A DNA stretch of 64,000 nt from Callaeas wilsoni. Taxonomy: Eukaryota; Chordata; Aves; Passeriformes; Callaeidae. A program made the translations under genes and the position numbers. Below, in pieces: positions 23,031 to 35,918 of this stretch. The notes under the pieces are model-generated. The model was not told where the DNA came from and did no database searches. It worked only from the letters and a program-made list of their open reading frames with translations. Position 1 is the stretch's first letter. Each line of letters begins with the position of its first letter. The stretch spans positions 372,001 through 436,000 of the forward strand of contig VWPU01014912.1 in NCBI GenBank assembly GCA_013398955.1, read 5' to 3'.

Positions 23031-23150
23031 GCCTTTTTTGTGTGTGTGGTTTTTTTTTTTTTTGGTGTGTGTGAGGTTTTTTTGTTTGTTTGTTTATTTT
23101 TTGTTTGAGGGGTTTTTTTTTGGGGGGGAGGTTTTTTGGGGTGTTTTTGG
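23031..23150 (+). repeat. T/G-rich low-complexity tract with G-runs
   Basis: Long T runs alternate with G runs. G tracts of 4, 7 and 4 bases at 23109, 23122 and 23138 lie within 33 bases; splitting the 7-run gives the four G blocks required for a G-quadruplex. GTTT and GTGTGT units also occur. Confidence 0.85.
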
Positions 23151-23304
23151 TGACTGTGAAATAAGCAACCCAAACAGTTTGGCATGGCAGCATAAAGAAG
23201 CTAACATAGCTGAAGAATATTGGGCAGGGGTCTATTTTGCATGTCATCTAATCTAATTGCAACGTATGTAGTTTCGTAGTTAAAGTATAGGAATATGGAG
23301 GTGG

Positions 23305-23386
23305 TCACCTGGGTTGTGTTCCTCTCTGCTGGACAAATCAATTAGTCTACATGCACCATCTTTAAAGTAGAAATAATACTTTAATC
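23305..23386 (+). mobile_element. MIR: Ancient MIR-like SINE fragment
   Basis: 'cacctgggttgtgttcctct', 'ctgctggacaaatcaatta', 'atgcaccatctttaaagtag' and 'aaataatactttaatc' keep the order of the MIR 3' half (ctgggtt, ctctgc, gtcacttaa, catctgtaaaatg, ataatact). Confidence 0.45.
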
Positions 23387-24414
23387 ACATGGAAGTTTTA
23401 AGCCTTTTTCAAGGCTTCAGGAGTGCTCTTATATTTTTGGATTCAGTATAACATACTATCTAGGCTGTATACAGATAGCAGCAAGCTTGAGACTATTATA
23501 GTTGCTTCACTCACACCATCCCACTAAACATCTTTTATTGCCACTTATGTCTATGGTTTAAGACTGGGCTACATGGGACACAGTCAGCAAGATTTTCTGT
23601 CCTCATGTTAACACCAAAGAAAACTAGAAATTAACTCCACTAAATGCAAGGCTACATCCAGTTTCAAATTGAAACTGAGCTGCAGCAATATCTTTTATTT
23701 TTTTTATCTTCTGAAAATCTTATGCAGTCCTGAACATTTAGATTTAGCAGAATCCCTCACATGATGGTTTGATTTATCTTGCTCCAGCCAGCAAAGCAGT
23801 TGAGCTACTTAGCAATTCTGCTGAAATTACTGCTGAAAAGCACAGACAGGTGTGTCTCTCTGAATCATGTCCTTATCACAAGAAATTCAGGGGCCACGAG
23901 ATGATCTGACCAAAGAGCTAAGAGGGATCATTTCTCTTAACTAAGCTTTTCTCAGAGGGAAATGGCTATTTGCATATTTTACCAGAAGTATCCGGCTTTT
24001 ATTAGTTATAAGGAAGCATAATGGTATCTGCCTATATATTATCCTTCCAGAAATAGATATCTATACCTTATTTTACTATTCAGGACACTTTGTGGAAGCC
24101 TCTACCCTTGTGCAGAGCTGGAAATTACTGGCCTCATCCTTTTCTCAATTAAGTGGCATTAATCATGAACTGTTCCACCAAAACCAGTGAAATTTCAGTG
24201 ATGTAAAACTGGTGGGGAGTAACAAGAAGGCCCTTGATTTTCATAGTTCTGTCTTTAAAACACTCAGTCCAAGGGCCTTCAATATACAGCCCCTCTGTAC
24301 TACAGACCGCATTCCAACAGGAATCTGACACGGCGTATTTGCAAAGAGTGAGGCTAAACTGTTTTGTTGGGGTTGGTTTGTTTGTTTGTTTTGTAATGGA
24401 GGAGACCTAAATAC

Positions 24415-24597
24415 TAATACACTGGCACAAGCCTGTGCCAGGGAAGCGGTTGATTCACCAGCCTTGGAGAGGTTTAAAAGATGTAGATGTGGTGCTTAGG
24501 GACATGGTTTAGTGGTGGGATGACACATTTAGTGTTAGGTTAGTTGTCAGACTGGATGACCTTAGAGGTCTTTTCCAACCCAAATGATTCTTTGCTT
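24415..24597 (+). mobile_element. CR1: CR1 LINE 3' fragment, plus orientation
   Basis: 'gtttaaaagatgtagatgtg', 'gtgcttagggacatggttta', 'gtggtggga', then 'agactggatgaccttagagg' and 'tcttttccaacccaaatgat' mark a plus-oriented CR1 tail. The front end is degraded. Confidence 0.92.
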
Positions 24598-27500
24598 TTA
24601 AATGCAGCACATAACACAATCTTCCTAATAGGCCTCTATTAATCAGAGAGTAAAGGATGATCAGCTGCTTCATGAGTGGGACAGCTTGAAAACAGAAGTG
24701 TGCCAAATAATTTACTACACACACTCTCCAAGTTTACAGGAGAATTTGAGTTGAGTTTGATGTTTTGTCAATGACTCAGTAGAGCTAAAACTTTGGGAAA
24801 ACAGGTTGGTGAAACAGTTTGTGAAGAAAATAGACAGTTTTGTAACAATCTGAACCATTATCTAACCCGTCTAGTTGTAAGGCTTGGGACAGACTATGAA
24901 AAGAGAGTGCAATTACAGAAGAGGAATGAAATGAATATAATTTGTTTGTTAGGAGGATCCTTCTTTCTTCCTGAAGCCTTTGTAAAAAACATAATTTGTG
25001 CTGGCATTGACCTGCTTTTTTGGGGGATCTTGTATTTCTTTACTTCACAGGTTCCCAGAGGCTTTTGTGTGGCATTAATATTGGTAATGACCAAGTCTCT
25101 TTCCCTAATAAGATATAATGGAGGTGAAAAAGAATTTCTATGGCTTCTGCAAGGAACAAGCACTATGTTCAGATCCTGAAAATTCAGCTGTGTGTTATCC
25201 TCCTGCAGCCATAGGAAAATTTGAAAATATATATGTGAGAAGCTGAACAGGGGGAGGGGAAGAAGGCCTGGGAGAAATGAATGCACAGCCTCTGCTCCCA
25301 CATGTGCCTGAGTCTCAAGGTGTTTACTGCCCTTGCTATCAATAAAAGTCTTTACAAACCTTTTTTTTCCAGAACATGTCTTCACCAATTTTTTTCATTT
25401 CTTTCTCTCATTTTTTTTCTAATCCCTGCCAAGCTCCTTTCATAAGGATATATCAGGAAATTCTTCACAGGCAATTCTTTTTTTCAGAAAAAGTAAAATA
25501 CAGGCATGTTGGCAGCTCTTTTGGTTACCTAGAAGCAAAGGTGCTGAAACTGCAGGAAGGAAGGGGAAGAACCAGTTTTTAAGCTAGGAAATACTAGAAA
25601 CTTAAAGGGTTTTCAGGCACATAACCATACTCCATCTCTGTGTATGTGTTTTGTTATCCCAAACTGGTGAGGAAGATGAAACCAGTGTTCACAATCTGGT
25701 CTTGCAGGTGCAGTCTGAGGGTTTCATCCCTGTGATCTCCAATTGCTCTTCATCCTTTCTTTCAGTCTTTATTCTCCCTTTCCCTGGTGATGACAAACAG
25801 GGGCACAAAGAAATAGGGAAGAAAAGAGTGAAGTGCTTCTTTCCAGCAGCCACTCGAATTTCAAGCAGAATACTGAAAGAACCAGTACAAAGGAACAGAG
25901 CTGTTGTTTTTTTCCCCTGCTTACTCCTTGTTAAGCTTCACAGCTCAACAGGTGCCCTACTTTGAAAGAGAAAAGGCAACAAAAACATCCACTCAGTTTT
26001 CTAACTTGTTAATTAACCTTTTTGCTTTCTCTGTCTACATTTCTCTCCTCCAGAGCTCTCTTTCCTAATATTGCCTTTTGTGAGACAAGATGGTGGAAGA
26101 TGAGACAAAATGGCAGAGGGATGAACTACCAGTAACTGGGAATCTTTTCAAGCGAAACATGTTCAGAGCATATGCAAAGGTGCTGCCTCTCTTCTTAGCT
26201 CATTCCCCTGGCAGCAGGATGTGATAGGCAAAATCAAACCAATACTCAGAGATTTTCAGCTGCAGATCCAAGAACTGGCAAGGTTTTTATCATTTTTTTC
26301 CAAATGGGAAAGAAAGAGACAGGGAATTTGAGAACATATGGTGATAGAATAATGAATGGGTAAACAGACTCCGTCTGGGCTCTGTCCTTCATTGAACCCA
26401 AAGGAAATTAACAATCTGAGATTCAGTATTATAATAATAGATATTGACCATGATTTCATGACCAGAAAGTAGACACTGCAAAGGTCTTCAGCCTCCTTCT
26501 GTCAAAGCTGGTGTACAAAAGTAAATTTTGGAAAACAGAAATCAAAACTCAGCACTGAGTTTTGCCATTTGCTTCCCAATATGTTCCCACTCACTCCAGC
26601 TGAGCTAAGATCAAACAAATCATGGAATAGAGAGGTCAAAACTCAGTTTTACTACCAAAAGCATCTCTTATCTGCAGATGTCCCATTCACTAGGAAGTTG
26701 CAATTCTAAAAATGTATCTATAAAGATGATAATAGAGACAAGAATCTTGTTGTTTACTGGGATATTCTTCTGACCCTGAGGCCATTCACAATCACATTAA
26801 TCTAAACTTTGGAAATATATTATATGTTTAATTTAGCTAAGAACAAAATAATGAGCAGTATCCCAGCAAGTATTTGGTTACCTCCTCATCTGTTTACCAT
26901 GTGGGGACACATGGAAGATCTGTTGCTAAAAAAGATACCTCATTTTATTACACTGGTTGCCAGCACCCCTGAAGTTTAAAAAAATTAAAAAATGGAAAAA
27001 GTAATTAAAGCATGCTAGGCCTAATTACTTTCCTGCCTGCTTCAGCGGTGTTTTAGTGGGGAGAAGTCATAGTACTTCAAACCTCCATGTCTCCTTAGGA
27101 GCTGCAGTCCCCAAGCCTTCTGCTGAGTAGAAACCTGGAATTCTCTCTTCTTAACTGGACAGCCTCCTGCTTTCATCAAGAAACTTGACATTTTCCATAG
27201 CCAGCTCCACATGAAACTCCTTCCACAAGGTACTTTTTGAGATTCAGGGATATGAAGAGGAAAATACAAGTTTATATTCTCAACATAGTAAGAATGTTGT
27301 GAATTGGATGCTGCTTGTTGGAGAATGCTGAGGATGTTTAAACTTAGAGGGTAAATACTCAGAAATAAACAAGACTGTTGGAAGGCAGAGGATGGTTCAT
27401 GCTCTGGTACAGCAGCTCCCGTAACTACTCTGAAGTTGCCTATTTTAGAGGTACAAAGGTTGATACAGAAAAGCCCTGGAAACATCATAATACTAATACT

Positions 27501-27823
27501 AATACTATTACGCCCAAAACCCAGAAGAAAATCTCTGACAAAGACTGGAAGAAAATGCAAAATCCAAAAGGGAAGAAAAATAATGGCAAGATAAATCAGA
27601 GAAAATTAATATAAAAAGCAAATAGTAGCACTCATGCATTGTAGGGCAAATATCTACTACGTCGTTTGGGGAAGTATTTTCGAAAAAAACCAAAACAACC
27701 GAAAGACATAAAACCAACAAAACCCAACCAGAATTGAAGCCGGGGAAATTCCCCTTTTGGAATAAGGGGAAAATGAATATTTCAGAGGTACTTTTTTTCC
27801 CATTTCTCGGCTCTCATCCAGCT
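24598..27823. other. Unique DNA, nothing coding recognised
   Basis: No gene is recognised. A 128-codon plus-strand frame (24793-25179) starts at TTG, and a 172-codon minus-strand frame (27042-27560) shows no domain. Both are treated as chance. The stretch holds a palindromic NF-kappaB-like site at 27742-27754. Confidence 0.5.
27742..27769. repeat. Overlapping perfect palindromes, NF-kappaB-like core
   Basis: GGGGAAATTCCCC at 27742-27754 is a perfect inverted repeat around a central A and contains the kappaB-type GGGAAATTCC. Its CCCC arm also pairs with AAGGGG at 27764-27769 (CCCCTT, 7-base loop, AAGGGG), so two alternative hairpins share one arm. Confidence 0.6.
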
Positions 27824-28291
27824 ACCTCTGGAATACTGTGTCCAGCAGGGCCCTCAACAAAAGAAGGCTGCTGACAAATTTCAGGCAGTCCAACATAGGC
27901 CACCAAGGTGACCAGGAGATTGCAGGAGGTTGGAGCACATGATGCACAAGGAAAGGCTGAGAGAGTTGGGTTTGTTCTGCCCGGATACTCAGCAGGGATT
28001 TCATAGCTGCCTTACAGCACTTCTGAGCAAGTTTGTTAAGAAGACAGAGCCAAGTTTTGATGCATGACAGGGAAGGATCAATCTGGATTAAAGGGGAAGA
28101 AAAAAAATCCATTATGAGCTATTTAAGCCCAAATAAATTGTGGGACCTCCATCCTTTGAGATTTTGAAGGCCCAACTGAAGGAAGCCCTAAATAATCTGT
28201 TCTCAGTTCATTGTTGACCCATCTGTGAGCAGGAGCATGGGCTGGAGACCTTCTGAGGTCCCTTCCAACCTTCATGATCCTCTAATTATAG
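27824..28291 (+). mobile_element. CR1: CR1 LINE 3' fragment, diverged
   Basis: Plus-oriented. It opens with 'ctctggaatactgtgtcca', then 'aaaggctgagagagttggg', 'aaattgtgggacctccatc' and 'gaggtcccttccaacctt'. Several internal segments are shortened or rearranged, so it is older than most copies here. Confidence 0.87.
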
Positions 28292-31200
28292 GAAAGCCTC
28301 AGTAGTGAAAACTGTAGTTACTGAAATAGAGGGCAATCTAGACACAGGCCAAAATATTTGGCATTTAAAATGAACCTTTGGAAAAGAAACTTTGGAAAAG
28401 ATGCGAAAAGAAACAAGCTATGGGGAAGGATGTCAGACTAGTAGGAATTATACTCTGTGATTCTCCTCTTTCTAGGGTAAATAATAAAGTGGAAGATGAA
28501 AAGTGGACTAGATCAGACCATGCTTTCCCTTTGCTTCTACCTTTTGAACAGCTATGGAGGGATGGATTTTGCAAGATGTCACCCAGTGCTTTCCTGTCTA
28601 CCCTACACAAATAATTTTGGTTTATATTTGGTTTTGACCCAAGTTAGCATATTTTACACATCTGTTTTAATGGGAATAGCTTATGCAGATGAAACCTTTC
28701 TGTTGTCGTCCTTCTTATCATCAAGAGCATATATATACTACATTGACGCACATTGGCTCTTGTGTCTTCAGGCCTATCATTAGTCTTCTTTTCATGTGAA
28801 GTGGATAATAGGAGAAGCTGACAGATGAAGCAGATATGAAGTTGAAATATTTGGATGGATTGTAACAAAGTTTGGCCAGTACTTGCTTTAGCAGAGGCCA
28901 TAGTTACTAGAGGTGGACACTTTTTTTTGATAATAGAAAAATTTTTGTTCACTTTGCACTATGGCACATTCTGATTGCTTTTTCAGTGTTTGCACTTGAC
29001 TCCTCATCAAGTTTTTCTGCTTCTTGGGAAACATTTGTAGGCATTCCTGAGGGTAAAGGGAGCTTTGGTCTGATTCTGCTGAGGCCAAGGTTTTAACCAA
29101 TTGTAGTATGTTTGACATTTAGGGAGAAAATACAGCTCACACACATTACCAAATGGTAGCAGCTGTACAAAATAACATTGCTATGATACTTCCTTTTGCA
29201 TTGACTGTTATGTATGTTCAGCGGTTTAGGGATGTCCTGAAGTTTCATTCCTTGGAATGGAAACTCAATCATTAAATTTGATGCCAAGTCTATTTTGCAA
29301 GACTTTTCATTACAGTTGCTTTGCTACACAACTAAGAAGTGCAATTGGGAACAAAAGACGGTACTTCCCACATTTTGCTGCCAACTCCTCAGACCACACC
29401 ACAAATCTTTTTCCATCTTGGCCCTTCTTTTATTTGCTATTTGTCAGTTACAATGTGTGTATTAGAAAGATTGCCCTCACAGAGAGAGCTAGTGAACTTT
29501 TAAAGGAACCCATTGACAGGCTTGGATAAAACATCCATAAGTTCACATGCCTGAGTTCTGTGCAGTTGATTTGATCTTTCCGAGATCCGCAAGGCCCTGA
29601 TGATGATTTTGAGGCATATTCTTGGATGAAGAATTAGTGTCATACTTCTGCAATTCTAACAATGAAGAACTTATCGCCTTTCCAAGTAATTCTAAATTTT
29701 GTGTAGTCTTACATGAAATCAAGTATTTTTCCAGAGAAAATAAGTGTGCCTTTTATACATGCTAAAAAAATTCCCACACAGTCACTGACAAACTCCCAAT
29801 AATGTATTATGAGCACATGGGACCACAGGGAAATATACTGTGGCATTCACATTCTTACCAGCAGTCTATAAGACTTTGTCTAAGTGGCTTTGCAGGATGA
29901 TGTGATGAACAGTGTGGTCTAAGGGACATGCTTTTTCACTGAATTTAAGGTCATACTCCCAAGTGGTGGTAGAAGTAATTGCCGCTGTGTACTCAGGGAC
30001 AAGTGGTCAGACACTGGAGGTATTGGGTGATATTTGTACAATGATCAAGTAGCTCTCATACTAAGGCAGAAGATGTCCTGTGAAGAACTTTCCACACCAA
30101 GGCTTATATCCACTATATTTTTGACACCTTTTATTTCAAGATCTCTCTAAAAGATAGAGCCTTGAAGCCATCTGCTTTTTTGGAGACTCTTCTGTGCTAG
30201 TCATTTCTAGGGATCCAAGTAACCTGGAAAGGAACATAGAGCCTTGAACGCAGTGGAGAAAAACATTTCCTGTGATTGCCTCCACTTACACTTCATTGCA
30301 GCTGGTTACTGTAGAGTTTTAGCTATTCTACAGACTCCAAATTTTGCCCAAATGTGGATAGTGCTGACAGATTGCTGGAAGCCAGATAGTGACAGAAAAA
30401 GCAGGACAGGGTATTCTCTGCTTCTAAGACGTACAGGAGTGATTTGCTGGAGACACTGAATTTCAGTACCCCATTTGACAGCCACCTTCATCTTATACTT
30501 GTGAAGTTGAATAAAGTAGAAATGTTGCCTCCTGGGGTACATAGTCTACATGAATTGCTCAAACACCAGTGAAAGCTCCAGGGCTTGTGATGGACTGGAC
30601 AGTGCATGCAGCCACCACTGCTGCTCTGATCCATACCTGAAACTAGGAAACATTTGCTGTTACAGAATCAAAACCAGTCACAGCTTAAATTTCTGAGAAG
30701 ACCAAAAGAAAAATATCACAAGAAAAGGAGTAAGGGGAATTAAAATTAACTCAGCTGCTTCATTTGGCACTTGATATTCCAAGGGATCAAGAAGAATTAT
30801 ATGAGAAAAATGCAGAGAAGACATACTGTGCATTGCTGCTCATTATCAAATTAACATACTTTGTATCATATTTCAACCTTCTTTCAGGCTTTGCCTTGTA
30901 ATACATGTGATTAAAAGGGAAGTAATATTAGCAATTTTTAGTGACTACTTAAAAGCAAAAATTAAAAAGCCTCTTTTACAATATTTTTAAAGAGTAATTC
31001 ATTAAGCAGAGGGAGGTATACTAGAGACACAAGACTCCATGCCCATGAAAACACGGTACAAAATTTCCAGGCCTCTGCCTTTAATTGCATCCAAAAGTCA
31101 TTGTTCTCCAAACAAAAGAAGCCATGGGGTGAGTGTTTTATGTTTCATTGCGTCTTTATAAATTTCCATCACTCAAGATGAAAGAGGCGCCAAGTCATTG

Positions 31201-31446
31201 GAGCTATTTTGTTTGCTGGTCTAGCTGCTCAAGGTATTATTTTTCTGAACTGATTTATTTTAGCTATTTTAGCTACTCATGATTATTCTCCTGTCTCACG
31301 ATATGACACAGTCACATGATGCTTTCTCTGGTGATCTCAAATTCTTTAGGCAAGTAATTTATTTTACATCCCTGTGCTGCAGAGAAGATGCTCCACAGAA
31401 GACAGAATCAGACTAGTAGGTTGCTCAAAGTCTGAAGTCAATGGGT
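28292..31446. other. Unique AT-rich DNA, CR1-free
   Basis: No repeat or gene is recognised. Opposed frames near 28365-28960 overlap on both strands. The part from about 31080 to 31340 is repeat-free with TTTAATTGCAT-like and TAGCTATTTTAGCTA-like motifs, and may be conserved non-coding DNA. Confidence 0.45.
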
Positions 31447-31592
31447 GAGACAGTTAACTTTTATTTTTCTACTTTATTATTAATGTTTAATTTATTTTGA
31501 ATTTTTTCATCTATGTTATTATTTTATTACTAATATTTTGTTCTATTATTTATTTTTTCTTATTATCTTATTATTATTTATTGTTTTTTAAA
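31447..31592 (+). repeat. TTATT-rich low-complexity tract
   Basis: Almost pure A/T, dominated by TTATT and TTTTA units without strict periodicity. It is possibly an eroded AT microsatellite. Confidence 0.8.
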
Positions 31593-34500
31593 GAGTAGTG
31601 GGTATAACTCTGTGCATTCTGTCCTCTGTTTTGCAAAAACACAAGATAAGAGCATGGTACAAGGTTTGAAAAAACTATCCTTGTTCCTAAAAAAGGACAT
31701 TTTGAGCTGTTTTTTCATTTTACCAAAATTAGTCAAACAACAAGTCTTATAGAAGATACACTAGCTAACAAGGGAAAGCAATACTTACAGTCTTACTGTT
31801 TGAAAAGTACTGAGAACTGAAAGGAATAATTTTTCTGCCTATAAATGAGAAAACAGGAGGATTCAGACAGAGCAAAAATATGCCTGAATGAATCACACAT
31901 GTATGTGTGATTTCATTTTCACCATGGATCTAATTGAAGGAATATATTTCTTTTCCCCTCCTTTTCAAGTTCTTTCCTCAGGCCTCATTTTTTAAACATA
32001 CAAAAAGAGAGAGAAAGAGAAGAGAAATAAATTATGGGTGTCCTCCCCATGCATTTGGGTACAGAGCTTAGAAAGAAAGATGAGAAAAAGAGACCCTTAA
32101 ACATAGGTAAGTGTCTCTGGAGTTAGCAGAGCTCAGTGATGAAGGGAAGCATTAGGATTTATGATAAACATGAGGTGCACACAAACCAGACACAGTTAAA
32201 TCCCGTCTGTCCCCTGCAGACATGCAGATGATACATTTTTCTTTCAAGTAGGCTGGTGACATTGTCAAGTATTGCCCCCCTGCCCCGGTACCTACCCCTG
32301 GGCTTTTAGTGTTGTTCCTTATGGAATTCCTTCTGTGAAGAGAGCTAATCAGGAGCAACAGACAGGAACTTCGGATATGCTGTGGGCAGCACGTACCGAT
32401 AAGGATTACCTTCCTTTGTTTCACAGAAATAAGACATTATAACCATTAAAAAGTAAGCCAGTTGAGACACTCGTCTTTGATACTTTGGGTTTCTCTATTT
32501 GCTTTCTGGTTAAAAACCAGAGGCAAAATTTATTTATGGAGTATAAATACATGACACTACTAGTATTATCCCTTGACTTCATAGGAAAATTTGATCAGGA
32601 AAAAAAAAGGTGCCAGGCAAATTGGACTTTCCAACCACCTAATTAAGGCTAGGTTTGCATACTGATTTCAAGGCTGAGTACCTTTGTCCACAAAGTTGAG
32701 TACCTTTGTCCATTCACTCAACATGGACCATATGTAAGCAATAGCAGGATTTTAATCACAATGAAAAAGTATGTTCTCCCCCTTCTTGGACTCACTATAT
32801 TTGCTTTTTTCCTAAATGTTTTATGTTCAGAATCAAGGACTTACTACCATAAGCTATTAAAATGGAGATAATACCTTTCAATTACTCTTTTGCAATGGGA
32901 AAACAACATATATTTGCTTATTCTTGGAAAATAAAAAAACTGTAAAGATGGTTTTCTGCTGTTTTTTTCTCTACACTTTGTAATACCATTTCTGTCTTTT
33001 AGACAAACATCTCTTCTCTCCATCTCCAGAGGCAAACTGAAGGTGGTTTTGATTTGATCCTTCTCACTTTCCAGTCTTCTTATCTCTTGAACTAATGTTC
33101 TCCTCCCCAGTCCTTGTGTTTTCAAGAGCTGAAAAAACTTTGAGAAACATCCTGGTTCGGAAAAATTCTCCTTTCCCCATTGCTGTGTACTTTCACAGAC
33201 ACAGACACACACATTAAATCTTTCTTCCTTTGGTTTTCTTTGCTTTCCAGGCTTCACTGCTTCTTGTTTAATCACACATATCATGAATATGATTGTCAAT
33301 CCCAGACCATGGGATGTCAGACTACAAAAGACAGATTAAAGCAGAATTATTCTGCATTATTGTGTTTTCATTTCCTGAAGTTTCCTAAGTGCAAATCTAC
33401 TGAATTAATAATTTTAAACACTATTTTTCGTATGTACAAATAGAAAAAGAAAGTAGACACAGAACTATTCATACTAAATGTGCAAATTCAAAGCAAGTGA
33501 TTGCTATCACAAGCATAGCATCCATGTAACTCAAATAAAACTGCACCTTGAAAAACCATTTAAAAATAAAACAAGCAAACAAATGAAAGCAGTTCAGTTT
33601 GAAAGAGAACAGAGGCAAGAATACACCAACTTTCTTCGAAGAGCAACCTTCAGTCCATCCCCACTGGTTTTGGATCCCTATCTTTCTCCTCAGCTGTCTC
33701 TCAGTCACTTTTCCTCTGTGGTGTTTTCCTCACTGCCTCCAGGAATCTGTCTCTTCTCCTCCTCTTTCGCTCTCCATCTTCTTACCCCCTCTCCCCCACA
33801 TTCTGCTGCTTATAAAGGAAATATTATTCCTATCCTGGAGTCCTCCTAATCTGTTCCCTGATTATGGAAACATCTCTCTTAGCTTCTTTTCCTTGGTTCT
33901 CTTGCCTATTTTTCTCTATCTGCTATCTTTTCCACAATAATCCCATTTAATTACTCTCTCTTCTCTTCTCTTCTCCCTACATATATTCCCCTTTCAAAAT
34001 CCTTCCACAATTCATGCTGGGAATCTGATAGGTAATTATTTATTGCCAAGCCTGCAGACAAAGGGAAAGTGTCCTTAATGAGCAGACATTGGGCAAGTCC
34101 TAATGGCAAACCATGAGACAACTGCATGACTCATTTAGGAAAATCAGGAGATTTCTAATGAGATGAGATCCTCAATTGGTATAAAAATATATAATTTCTT
34201 CCAGAAAATAAAGAGGATCTGTCACTCCAGGATCTGTCCTTCAGAGAGAAATGCAGAATATAACTAAAAAGACAACATCATCCCACACATTTTCAAAATG
34301 GCCCGGTTTGCATTTTACATCTTTAATTTAGCTGTAAAGAGAACTGGATTCTGGATACTTTAGTAGCAGGGAACTAAATACTCAGTTTGGAGTTTTATGT
34401 GGTTTTGTTTTTGGGGTTTTTTTTTTTTTTTTTTCTCTTTGTCTTTTTACAGTTATTTTTTTCCCCTAAGATCATATGCAGCACTTAAACATTTTTTTTG

Positions 34501-35338
34501 CGAGATAATCAGACTTTTTGGTATTATTATTATTTATGTTTAACTCTTATCTGAAATTAGGCAGCAAATGGGAGCTGCTCTGCTGGCTCAGCAAACTGAG
34601 GGGCTGCTGTGTAGATTGGTTTGTACTCAAGGGACCGGAGGCTGATCTCCTTCCCACACAAGCTATTTGGGTAGAAAAATCACAACTGCTATAATGAGTA
34701 GTATCTTTATCTCCATGTGTCAGCTCAGAGGGTGCTCTTCTGGGAGAAAATTAAATGTGACCTTCCACTGTTGATGTGACACAAATACACATATCTTGCA
34801 CGAGTTTCTGCATCAATGGCTCCTGTCTGCAGTTCTCTGATGTAAAATCAGTGATCCTTATGAAGGGTACAAGCCCCAGCACTTCTCTTTGAGGATCCAA
34901 CATTGTATTTGAGAGATTCTGGAAGTGAGCTGAATGTGACAAACATTTTTGGACATACTCTGCTTGGCACAAACTGGGCAGAACACTGTTAATTTCAGCA
35001 TTGCTCCTGGACTAAACATATAATACTAACAGAATTTGGTTCTTATTTCTAAGGTAAAAAAGTGATTTGGTAACTTTACAATATCATGGACTGCAGGGCT
35101 GTGCTGCTCTATGCCTTGAACTACCAGTTAAGTACCAGATATCCCAACAAACACACTATTTGAGATAGCAACAGTATTTACTAGCCTGAATTAAACCAGA
35201 TAATTCTTCTAAAATCAATGACATTTTCAGACGTGTGGAAGAGATCATGATCCAAAACACTTAACATCCAGCTTTTTAGACAGCCTCCACGAGTCTCCAT
35301 TTCCTTCTCTGCTCATTTCATCTTGGAGTTTTCATACC
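31593..35338. other. Unique AT-rich DNA, CR1-free
   Basis: Contains a C/T-rich patch at about 33660-33980 and a T run at 34417-34434. Opposed frames at 32844-33850 overlap on both strands and show no domain. No gene is recognised. Confidence 0.45.
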
Positions 35339-35918
35339 AGTTTTGGCTGGGATAGAATCAATTTTCTTCATAGCAGTTTGTTTCAAATTTGTGATTAAAA
35401 CAGTGTTGCTACACTGTTGATAAATAGTGCTTAGTTATTGTTGAGCTGGGCTTACACAGACTTAAGGGTTTTTCTGCTCCTCACCCCCAACCCACCAGTA
35501 AGGAGGCCAGGGGTGTGCAAGGAGTTGGAAGGGGACATAGTCGGGACATCTGACCCCCCTGACTCAAGGGGTATCCCAGACCTTATCATGTTGTGCTTAG
35601 AAATAAAGCTGGGAGCAGAAGAAAGGAGGGATGTTTAGAGTGATGGTATTTGTCTTTCCAAGTCACCACTAAACATGATGCAGCCCTGCTCTCCTGCATG
35701 TGGCTGGACCCCTGCTAGCCCATGAGAAGTGGTGAGTGAATTCCTTGACTTGCTTTGCTTGTGTACACAACTTTTTCTTTACCTATTAAACTGTCTTTAT
35801 CTCAACCCTGTGACTTTTCTCACTTTCACCCCTCCGATTCTCTTCTCTGTCCCACTGTGAGGGAGTGAGTCAATAGCTAGGGGGGCTGTTAGCTGCTGAC
35901 TGGGGTCCACACACAACA
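35339..35918 (+). mobile_element. ERVL-type solo LTR (avian), decayed
   Basis: The left end 'ttttggctgggatagaatca' and the right end ('tattaaactgtctttatctc', 'aaccctgtgacttttctcac', 'gattctcttctctgtcccac', 'gctgctgactggggtccaca') match, in order, the widespread avian ERVL-class LTR. ATTAAA at 35785-35790 is the poly(A) signal. The TATA region is mutated ('gaaataaagctggg'). The 5' TG reads AG and the 3' end is CA at 35917-35918. No internal viral coding region adjoins it and no clean target duplication is visible, so it is an old recombined solo LTR. Confidence 0.85.

Larger units (their letters stand above)
22561..24414. other. Unique DNA with a T/G-rich tract and MIR-like relic
   Basis: Contains the T/G tract at 23031-23150 and a MIR-like fragment at 23305-23386. 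Frames across the T/G tract, and Lys/Pro-rich ones on its complement, are low-complexity artefacts. Confidence 0.5.

Noticed and set aside
23003..23256. Lys/Pro/Thr-rich and Phe/Val/Gly-rich frames
   Set aside because: Produced by the T/G low-complexity tract.
24793..25179. 128-codon plus-strand frame with hydrophobic segments
   Set aside because: Opens at TTG, is AT-rich throughout, has an overlapping 164-codon frame on the other strand, and no recognisable domain.
27042..27560. 172-codon minus-strand frame
   Set aside because: No domain, no promoter or splice context, and composition like the flanking non-coding DNA.
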